Assembly (NCBI GenBank): GCA_023451915.1
Contig: JAEXXS010000081.1
Coordinates: 1-5,583 of the forward strand
Origin: Pseudomonadota bacterium
GTDB taxonomy: Bacteria > Pseudomonadota > Alphaproteobacteria > Rhizobiales > Rhizobiaceae
Reading direction: 5' to 3'
Length of the DNA: 5,583 bases
Shown: positions 1-4,922 of the stretch, piece after piece
Position numbering within the stretch: the stretch's first letter is position 1
Layout: each line of letters starts with the position of its first letter
Notes under the pieces: generated by a model
Database searches by the model: none
What the model saw: only the letters and a program-made list of their open reading frames with translations
Told to the model about the DNA's origin: nothing
Position numbers and translations under genes: made by a program

Positions 1-84
1 GCATCAGATCGAAACGCGCTCTAATCCTCTGTTTCAACGCGCATCTTGTCCGAAAACCGTTTCACACTTTTCGGGATGCGCTCT
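1..84. repeat. Dispersed intergenic palindromic repeat, left copy (truncated by window edge)
   Basis: Nested inverted repeats are visible. GCGCATC (39-45) pairs with GATGCGC (75-81). Inside it CCGAAAA (50-56) pairs with TTTTCGG (68-74) around an 11-nt loop, with an unpaired TTGT at 46-49. GAAAC (11-15) also pairs with GTTTC (31-35). The heptamer GCGCTCT occurs at 16-22 and again at 78-84, 62 bp apart. The layout matches the repeat at 4819-4922. Elements of this kind are scattered between genes in Brucella and related rhizobia. ATCAGATCG at 3-11 looks like one arm of a further palindrome whose other arm lies outside the window (inference). No coding potential is seen. Confidence 0.75.
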
Positions 85-93
85 CATGCCGGG

Positions 94-121
94 TTGTAAA
101 AGTCCAAATTTGGACTATATT
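94..121 (+). promoter_or_regulatory. Candidate sigma-70-type promoter of the toxin-antitoxin operon
   Basis: A -35-like TTGTAA (94-99) and a -10-like TATATT (116-121) are separated by 16 bp. Transcription would start near 128, giving a leader of about 20 nt before the antitoxin ATG at 147. The spacer is almost wholly occupied by a perfect palindrome (101-116), so a protein bound there would block RNA polymerase. The hexamers were matched by eye. Confidence 0.55.
101..116. promoter_or_regulatory. Perfect 16-bp palindrome, likely autoregulatory operator for the Xre-type antitoxin
   Basis: AGTCCAAATTTGGACT equals its own reverse complement. It lies between the proposed -35 and -10 boxes and touches the -10. 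A weaker related dyad, TCCA-TTC-TGGA, follows at 121-131 and covers the expected transcription start. Xre/ParS/MbcA-type antitoxins commonly bind palindromes in their own promoter, alone or with the toxin. Assigning this site to the adjacent antitoxin is inference from position and symmetry. Confidence 0.6.
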
Positions 122-146
122 CCATTCTGGACGAATGGAGACGATC

Positions 147-674
147 ATGGCTCGGAACGCAGCGATGTTAAAGACAGGGATTGAAAAAGGACCGGATGTT
201 CTCGATCCGCGCCGTTTCAGCCCATTGTCGCGCAAGCGGTTGAGCGCGCCCGGGCTGCGCACCTTTCTAGCCATTGCCGATCTCTGGGAGCTGGACGAGC
301 AGCAGCGTCTGCTGGTGCTGGGGCTTCCGTCGCGCTCGACCTATTACAACTGGGTCAAGGCCGTGCGCGAGCATCGCGATATCACGCTGGATGTCGATGT
401 GCTGACGCGCCTGTCCGCCGTGCTCGGCATTCATCAGGCGCTGGGTGTTCTCTACGCCGATGAGATGGCGGGCGTGCGCTGGCTGACGACGCCCAATCGC
501 GCAACGGTGTTTGGCGGTCATGCGCCGCTGAGGCTGGTGACGGGCGGCACGCAGGACGGATTGCTGACTGTGCGGCGGTTTCTCGACGCGGCGCGTGGCG
601 GCCACTTCATGGAGCCGAACGAAATCGACAGCGCCTTCACGCCTTATCGCGATTCCGACGTGGTGTTCTCGTGA
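147..674 (+). CDS. Xre/MbcA/ParS-type antitoxin (DUF2384 toxin-binding domain)
   Basis: This is the antitoxin of a RES-Xre type II toxin-antitoxin module. It should bind and neutralise the RES toxin encoded next and repress the operon. I chose ATG 147 (175 aa) because GGAG at 137-140 sits 6 nt upstream. An in-frame ATG at 135 would add four residues but has no good ribosome-binding site. Residues about 36-77 look like the reduced Xre-like helix-turn-helix. Residues about 89-152 match the C-terminal toxin-binding domain, with its usual pattern of W112, P116-N117, F122-G123, P127-L128, G133 and a closing LLTVRRFLDAA helix. A polar tail of about 23 residues follows; in related complexes this end lies near the toxin's NAD site. 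The last four bases overlap the toxin start, which implies translational coupling. In Brucella I recall such a pair being called cogAT/cogT after COG5642/COG5654, but I did not verify this. Confidence 0.88.
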   Translation: MARNAAMLKTGIEKGPDVLDPRRFSPLSRKRLSAPGLRTFLAIADLWELDEQQRLLVLGLPSRSTYYNWVKAVREHRDITLDVDVLTRLSAVLGIHQALGVLYADEMAGVRWLTTPNRATVFGGHAPLRLVTGGTQDGLLTVRRFLDAARGGHFMEPNEIDSAFTPYRDSDVVFS

Positions 675-1336
675 GGCGCAATCCCGCGCCCCATCCGAGT
701 TACCGGCTTATTCCGTCGCGTTTTCCTCCGGTCGGACTTTTCGACACGGTGGCGACCGCTGCCGATCTGGAAGCCGTGATGGAGCTGGCGGGCTGGACCA
801 ATGACCGGCTTTTGGTCGAGCGCCTGCAAAGGCTGCCGCAGGAGGAATGGGTGTTCGGCAGGCCAAATTCCAGTATCGTCATGGCGACATTCCTGCATGT
901 CGCGCCCGGCGGCATGCGGTTCAACGGGCCGGAACTCGGCGCGTGGTATGCCGCCGCCAGCCTCACCACCTCCGTGGTGGAGGTCGCGCATCATATGCGC
1001 CGCGAGGCGGTGGCCACAGGGCAGACGACACTTTCCCGGACATTCCGTGTCTATAGCGCGCGCCTTGAAGGCGATTTCGTCGATATATGCGGCGAACAGA
1101 CGGCAAGGCCGGAGGTCTATGCATCCGGTGATTACGGCGCATCGCAGCAATTCGGGGAAGAAATGCGCACTGCTGGAGAAGACGGCATCCTGTTCGACAG
1201 TCTGCGCCATGCGGGCGGCGTCAACATTGCTGCCTTTCGCCCAAGCCGCATTCTCGATGTGGTGCAAGGCGACCACTATGATGTGACGGTCGAGGCTTCC
1301 TCGCAGAAAATTCTGGCGAAGAAGCTTTCCGGCTAA
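671..1336 (+). CDS. RES-domain toxin (ParT/MbcT-like, NAD+-targeting)
   Basis: This 221-aa protein is the toxin partner of the preceding Xre-type antitoxin. Characterised RES-domain toxins act on NAD+ (NAD+ degradation or phosphorolysis) or ADP-ribosylate targets, and cause growth arrest in the cytoplasm. The family takes its name from conserved Arg, Glu and Ser. Here the candidates are R12 or R17 in YRLIPSRFPP, E104 in SVVEVAHH, and S177 in FDSLRHAGGVNIAAFRP. The motif RFNGPELGAWYAA (83-95) is also typical. The chosen start is GTG 671, which overlaps the antitoxin stop as GTGA. I see no strong independent ribosome-binding site, so coupled translation is likely, and it would keep toxin tied to antitoxin synthesis. 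Domain length and motifs look intact, with no frameshift. The exact reaction (phosphorylase, hydrolase or ADP-ribosyltransferase) cannot be read from the sequence. Confidence 0.87.
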   Translation: MRRNPAPHPSYRLIPSRFPPVGLFDTVATAADLEAVMELAGWTNDRLLVERLQRLPQEEWVFGRPNSSIVMATFLHVAPGGMRFNGPELGAWYAAASLTTSVVEVAHHMRREAVATGQTTLSRTFRVYSARLEGDFVDICGEQTARPEVYASGDYGASQQFGEEMRTAGEDGILFDSLRHAGGVNIAAFRPSRILDVVQGDHYDVTVEASSQKILAKKLSG

Positions 1337-1343
1337 ACCGCGA

Positions 1344-2270
1344 TTACACCGCCCATTCCACATCGGTGGTGAAGGCAATGGTCAGCCAGCGGTCCGGGCT
1401 TTCCTCACCCAACGCATTGCCGATTTCATCGCGCAAGGCGTCCCATTCTTCCAGCCGCCGGGGCGGCAGATTGGGCGGGACGATGAAGTAAAGTTCGATC
1501 TGCTTGCCGCGACCAACTTTCGCAACATAAGCGCGATAGGACACGAAGCCATGGCGCTTCACGAAGTCCTGCGCCACGGCGTCGACATGCTGCTTGAGGT
1601 CTGCGGGCGTAACCAGAAATATGTCGGCCAACGCCTGCTTGATCGTGCCGATGGGCATCGGGATAATAACGAGACAGACGACAGCCAGCACTGTCGGATC
1701 GATATAGGGCGCTATCCATCCCAATTCCGTGCCTTCAATGGCATAACCGATCAGAAAGGCGATCAACAGGGCGGCGGTAATGCCGCCGGACATGATCCAC
1801 GCCTTGGCGTCCAGCGCCACGAAATCCGATTTGATGATGCGGTTGGCGCGCATTTCAAACCAGGCCATGCCAAGGCAGGCGATCAGCGCAACCACCGCAT
1901 AGAAGATGGCATAAGTGAATTCGAGATGGCGACCGCCCTGCATGATGATGGCGATCGCATTGATGAGTGCATAGATTGCAACGCCGGTCAGCATGATGCC
2001 GTTCAGGCCAAGCACCATCGGCTCCAGATGCCAGAAACCCATGGTGAAGCGTTCCCGCAATTTACGGTTGGGCTGCTCCGGCGATGCGGACAGCGCGATC
2101 AGCCGCGATACGATGAGCGCGAGCCCGCTCATCGCCGCATCGGCCAGCATATAGACGCCGTCGAAGACAATGGAGAATGAGCCGGACAAGAGACCGAAAA
2201 CGACGCCGAAACCGGCGATCAGCAGAGTAATGCCTATCGAGACCTGAAGAACCGTTTGTTCATCGCGCAA
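1344..2270 (-). CDS. Cation diffusion facilitator (CDF) family transporter, divergent
   Basis: The 308-aa protein has the CDF layout: six hydrophobic segments (about 9-29, 33-58, 84-108, 119-138, 162-180, 188-206) and a soluble C-terminal domain (about 213-308). CDF proteins export divalent metals such as Zn, Co, Mn or Fe from the cytoplasm, usually by proton antiport. TM2 carries FDGVYMLADAA, matching the HMLTD/DSLVD position of classical members, but with Tyr40 at the first site and Asp44 at the second. In TM5 the usual H/D-x3-D is replaced by a LDAKAWIMSGG stretch (153-163) with no metal ligand at the expected spots. The substrate is therefore open. The start is TTG at 2270, with GGAG 6 nt upstream; the nearby ATG at 2263 is out of frame. 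The gene converges on the toxin gene, with 7 bp between stop codons and no terminator visible. Confidence 0.8.
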   Translation of the reverse strand: MRDEQTVLQVSIGITLLIAGFGVVFGLLSGSFSIVFDGVYMLADAAMSGLALIVSRLIALSASPEQPNRKLRERFTMGFWHLEPMVLGLNGIMLTGVAIYALINAIAIIMQGGRHLEFTYAIFYAVVALIACLGMAWFEMRANRIIKSDFVALDAKAWIMSGGITAALLIAFLIGYAIEGTELGWIAPYIDPTVLAVVCLVIIPMPIGTIKQALADIFLVTPADLKQHVDAVAQDFVKRHGFVSYRAYVAKVGRGKQIELYFIVPPNLPPRRLEEWDALRDEIGNALGEESPDRWLTIAFTTDVEWAV

Positions 2271-2355
2271 TCTTTACTCCAAACTTAAAAATCAAATCGG
2301 CAATATGGCTTGCAAGTTCATTCGCCGCTTTATTCGCTTCGCGTGCGATTAAAAA

Positions 2356-2384
2356 TATATACATTGAAGCAAGGAAACCGGCAA
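2356..2384 (-). promoter_or_regulatory. Candidate promoter for the CDF transporter gene
   Basis: On the minus strand, TTGCCG and TATATA are separated by exactly 17 bp. The -10 is followed by an AT-rich stretch that would melt easily. The match is by eye and the -35 is weak, so other promoters in this AT-rich region remain possible. Confidence 0.3.
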
Positions 2385-2455
2385 ATTCGAGATGTTTTTA
2401 TTGAAGAATCCTCTAACATAAAAATCATCGCTTCGGCGTTCTGAAGCTTTCTTGC

Positions 2456-2461
2456 GGAGGG
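2456..2461 (+). promoter_or_regulatory. Strong Shine-Dalgarno-like GGAGGG upstream of an in-frame TTG/GTG
   Basis: GGAGGG lies 6 nt before TTG 2468 and 3 nt before GTG 2465, both in frame with the amidohydrolase. Starting there would add about 31 or 32 residues ahead of the twin-arginine signal. No comparable site precedes ATG 2552 or ATG 2561. This is the main evidence against the shorter start. Confidence 0.4.
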
Positions 2462-2560
2462 TGTGTGTTGTCGATACGGATTGGCCAAAAATACGGGCAC
2501 CTCATTCACGGATGGAGTTGCGCCTGCCACAGCCCGCAGGCTTTGCAACTGATGGCGCGG

Positions 2561-3931
2561 ATGGAAAACAAGCTGTCGCGCCGCAATCTGCTCAAGGCTG
2601 CCGCAGCTACGCTCACCGCCTCGGCCTTGGGCCTGAGCGGCACGGCGATGGCGCAGACCAAAGCCCCGGCAAAACCGGTTCTCCTCACCAATGTGAAGAT
2701 TTTCGATGGCGCAAGCGCAAAGTTGATTGAAGGCCGGAATGTTCTGGTGGAAGGCAATTTCATCAAGGCGCTGGTCGGCGCGCAGGAAACGGTCGCAGAC
2801 GCCGAGGTGATCGATTGCGGTGGCCGCACGCTGATGCCTGGCATGATCGAAGCCCACTGGCATTCCATTCTGGCCGGAATTTCCCAAATGGCGGCCATGA
2901 CAGCCGATATTCCCTATGTGCATCTGGTCGCCGCGCAGGAAGCCGAGCGCACAGTGCTGCGCGGCTTCACGACGGTGCGCGATGTCGGCGGGCCGTCTTT
3001 CGCGCTCAAGCGCGTCATCGATGAGGGCGGCGTTGTGGGCCCGCGCATTTATCCATCGGGCGCAATGATTTCGCAGACCTCCGGTCACGGCGATTTTCGC
3101 ATGCGCACGGATCTGCCGCGAAGCGCACTAAGCGATCTGAGTGTTGCGGAGCGAGCAGGCATTTCGGCCATTGCCGATGGCGAGGCCGAAGTGCTGCGCC
3201 GCGTGCGCGAGCAGTTGATGCTCGGCGCAAGCCAGATCAAGATCATGGGCGGGGGCGGTGTTTCCTCCTCCTACGACCCGATTGACGGTATCCAGTTCAC
3301 CGAGGCCGAGACCAAGGCTGCCGTTGCTGCCGCTTCCGACTGGGGCACCTATGTATGCATTCACACCTATACATCCGCCGGTATTCAGCGGGCGCTCGAT
3401 TGCGGTGTCAAATCGATCGAACACGGCCAGCTTGCCGATGAGGAGACCGTCAAGCGCATGGCCGATGCCGATGCCTGGTGGAGCATCCAGCCATTTCTGG
3501 CCGACGAGGATGCCAATCCGAAATCTGATCCGGTGCAGCGCCAGCAACAGCAGCAGATTTCCGACGGTACTGTGCGGGCCATCGAGCTTGGCCGGAAGTA
3601 CAAGGTCAAGATGGCGCTCGGAACCGACATTCTGTTTAATCCGAAGGGCACCGCAACCCAAGGCAGGCAGCTGGCGAAATTCGCGCGCTGGTACGACAAT
3701 GCCGAAGTGCTGCGCATGTTGACCAGCGGCAATGCCGATCTGGTTGCGCTTTCGGGGCCGCGCAATCCTTATCCGGCAAAGCTTGGCCGCATCGAAGCGG
3801 GGGCCTATGCCGATATTCTGGTGCTGGATGGAAATCCGCTCGATGATATTTCATTGATCGCCGATCCCGACCGCACCATGAAGCTCATCATGAAGGATGG
3901 GCGCATTCACAAAAACACGCTTTCGGCCTGA
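2561..3931 (+). CDS. Tat-exported metal-dependent amidohydrolase (imidazolonepropionase/prolidase-like, COG1228 type)
   Basis: From ATG 2561 the protein is 456 aa. It opens with a twin-arginine signal, SRRNLL at residues 6-11, then a hydrophobic stretch and an AMA site at 29-31, so it should be exported folded to the periplasm. The amidohydrolase metal site looks complete: H99-W-H101 after PGMIEA, K227 (probably carboxylated) in QIKIMGGGG, H268, H288 in SIEHG, and D356 in ALGTD. It closes with the usual GAYADILVLDGNPLDDI beta-sandwich return. This subgroup includes dipeptidases and acyl-amino-acid hydrolases often labelled Xaa-Pro dipeptidase, so hydrolysis of a peptide or amide bond is likely but the substrate is not defined. 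The start is uncertain: a strong GGAGGG favours TTG 2468 or GTG 2465 (487-488 aa), whereas the compact Tat signal favours 2561 or 2552. It heads an operon with the barrel gene 11 bp downstream. Confidence 0.85.
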   Translation: MENKLSRRNLLKAAAATLTASALGLSGTAMAQTKAPAKPVLLTNVKIFDGASAKLIEGRNVLVEGNFIKALVGAQETVADAEVIDCGGRTLMPGMIEAHWHSILAGISQMAAMTADIPYVHLVAAQEAERTVLRGFTTVRDVGGPSFALKRVIDEGGVVGPRIYPSGAMISQTSGHGDFRMRTDLPRSALSDLSVAERAGISAIADGEAEVLRRVREQLMLGASQIKIMGGGGVSSSYDPIDGIQFTEAETKAAVAAASDWGTYVCIHTYTSAGIQRALDCGVKSIEHGQLADEETVKRMADADAWWSIQPFLADEDANPKSDPVQRQQQQQISDGTVRAIELGRKYKVKMALGTDILFNPKGTATQGRQLAKFARWYDNAEVLRMLTSGNADLVALSGPRNPYPAKLGRIEAGAYADILVLDGNPLDDISLIADPDRTMKLIMKDGRIHKNTLSA

Positions 3932-3942
3932 GGGGGCGCATT

Positions 3943-4764
3943 TTGAATAGACTGAACACCTATGCTTTTGCTGTGGCCCTATCCCTTTGGGGCGCACAGG
4001 CTGCCAGTGCTGCCGATGCGGTTACAGTTCCGCCGGAAGCGCCATCCGTCGTGGAAAGCCAGCGCTGGGCCTTGCAAATCACGCCTTATGTCTGGGCTGC
4101 GGGTCTCAAGGGCGATATTTCGCCTTTCCGGCGCGCGCCGACCATCGGCATTGAAAAGTCCTTTTCCGATGTGTTGAGCGATCTCAATTTCAGCGGCTTC
4201 GTCAACGTCTGGGGCCGCTACGACCGTTTCGTCGTCTCGGGCGACATGATGTATGTCGATACGACCGAGAGCCACGCTTATGGCAACCTGCCGCCGCTGC
4301 CTATCACTATTCCGCCGGGCACCGTCGTCAAGGGCGATGTGGACAGCAAGCAGTTCATGGCCACGCTGCAAGCCGGTTATCGTGTGGTCGATACGCCCAA
4401 ATTCACGCTCGATGCACTGGGCGGTATCCGCTTCTGGCATATTTCCAACGATGTGACGGTCAGCGCGCTCGGCCTGTCGCGCAGCTATGGCGAAAGCTTC
4501 AACTGGGTCGATCCGGTGGTGGGTACGCGGGCGCACCTGCGCCTGACTGACAAGCTTTCCTTGCAAGCGCAGGCGGATATTGGCGGCTTTGGCGCCGGGT
4601 CTGAATTGACCTGGTCGGTGCTTGGTACGGTCAATTACGTGCTCACCGATCACCTGTCGGTCTCGGCGGGCTATAAGGCGCTGCATGTCGATTACGACCG
4701 TGATGGCTATGTGTTCGATTCTCGCCTGAATGGCCCGGTTTTGGGTGTGACCTACCGGTTTTAA
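3943..4764 (+). CDS. Outer-membrane beta-barrel protein of unknown function
   Basis: The 273-aa product starts with a Sec signal peptide (residues 1-23, ASA before the cut). The rest has the alternating pattern of a small outer-membrane barrel and ends in GVTYRF, the C-terminal aromatic residue recognised by the BAM assembly machinery. Motifs I associate with a family of uncharacterised proteobacterial outer-membrane proteins are TPYVWAAGLKG (47-57), WVDPVVGTR (188-196), DIGGFGAGS (212-220) and GYKALHVDYD (243-252). The start is TTG 3943, with a GAGGGGG site at 3930-3936 that overlaps the amidohydrolase stop; spacing is 6 nt. The 11-bp gap and overlapping ribosome site indicate co-transcription with the amidohydrolase. 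A pore or structural envelope role is possible, but nothing in the sequence fixes a substrate. Confidence 0.82.
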   Translation: MNRLNTYAFAVALSLWGAQAASAADAVTVPPEAPSVVESQRWALQITPYVWAAGLKGDISPFRRAPTIGIEKSFSDVLSDLNFSGFVNVWGRYDRFVVSGDMMYVDTTESHAYGNLPPLPITIPPGTVVKGDVDSKQFMATLQAGYRVVDTPKFTLDALGGIRFWHISNDVTVSALGLSRSYGESFNWVDPVVGTRAHLRLTDKLSLQAQADIGGFGAGSELTWSVLGTVNYVLTDHLSVSAGYKALHVDYDRDGYVFDSRLNGPVLGVTYRF

Positions 4765-4779
4765 TCGACAGCATATTGC

Positions 4780-4801
4780 GGCCGGAATTCTCCGGCCCTT
4801 T
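4780..4801 (+). terminator. Hairpin terminator after the amidohydrolase/barrel operon
   Basis: GGCCGGA (4780-4786) pairs perfectly with TCCGGCC (4791-4797) around the loop ATTC, followed by CTTTATA. It begins 15 bp after the barrel stop codon. The stem is GC-rich but the T tract is short, so termination may be partial. The repeat hairpin just downstream could act as a back-up. Confidence 0.55.
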
Positions 4802-4818
4802 ATACATGTTGGTTGAGA

Positions 4819-4922
4819 CTAGAGCGGTTCCGGTTAAAACGGAATCGCGGAACCGCTCTATCTATTTTTTTACGCATTATCCCACGCAAAACCGCTACGC
4901 ACTTTTGCTGGAACCGCTCTAG
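4819..4922. repeat. Dispersed intergenic palindromic repeat, right copy
   Basis: TAGAGCGGTTCCG (4820-4832) pairs over 13 bp with CGGAACCGCTCTA (4848-4860). A third copy of the arm, GGAACCGCTCTAG (4910-4922), lies 61 bp after the second and can pair instead with 4819-4831. Between them GCAAAA (4886-4891) pairs with TTTTGC (4903-4908) around an 11-nt loop. The arrangement mirrors the repeat at 1-84. The minus-strand permease stop codon (4919-4921) is part of the last arm. Such repeats are common between genes in Brucella and related bacteria; whether they move is not shown here. Confidence 0.8.
4820..4871 (+). terminator. Repeat-borne hairpin plus T7 run, possible rho-independent terminator
   Basis: The 13-bp stem (4820-4832 with 4848-4860) and its 15-nt loop are followed after four bases by seven T residues (4865-4871). 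On the plus strand this resembles an intrinsic terminator and would stop read-through from the barrel operon towards the opposing permease gene. The stem is also part of the dispersed repeat, so terminator activity may be incidental. Confidence 0.45.

Larger units (their letters stand above)
2271..2560. promoter_or_regulatory. AT-rich divergent intergenic region with weak promoter candidates
   Basis: This stretch separates the minus-strand CDF gene from the plus-strand amidohydrolase operon and is clearly AT-rich up to about 2430. The best promoter match is on the minus strand: TTGCCG (2384-2379), 17 bp, TATATA (2361-2356), which would give the CDF gene a leader of about 79 nt. On the plus strand the same TATATA could pair with a poor -35, TTCGCT (2333-2338), also with a 17-bp spacer. 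GCTTC (2430-2434) and GAAGC (2443-2447) form a small hairpin just before a strong purine-rich site at 2456-2461. From 2465 to 2560 the amidohydrolase frame is open and may encode an N-terminal extension. I see no RNA gene here. Confidence 0.4.

Noticed and set aside
135..146. ATG 135 as the antitoxin start
   Set aside because: There is no good ribosome site before it, whereas GGAG at 137-140 is well placed for ATG 147. It remains a possible alternative.
644..1378. Minus-strand open frame of 244 codons opposite the RES toxin
   Set aside because: It is the antisense of a gene with clear RES motifs, has no ribosome site or domain, and has a shadow-like composition.
2330..3088. Long minus-strand open frame of 252 codons opposite the amidohydrolase start
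   Set aside because: It overlaps a gene with a complete amidohydrolase metal site. Its translation is rich in His, Arg, Cys and Gln, as expected for a shadow frame, and shows no recognisable domain.
3979..4686. Minus-strand open frame of 235 codons opposite the barrel gene
   Set aside because: The plus strand has a signal peptide, barrel motifs and a terminal Phe. The minus-strand product is Arg/His-rich with no recognisable fold.
4819..4922. Repeat considered as a CRISPR fragment or insertion sequence end
   Set aside because: There are only three arm copies, arranged as nested palindromes instead of regular repeat-spacer units, and no transposase gene or target-site duplication is visible.
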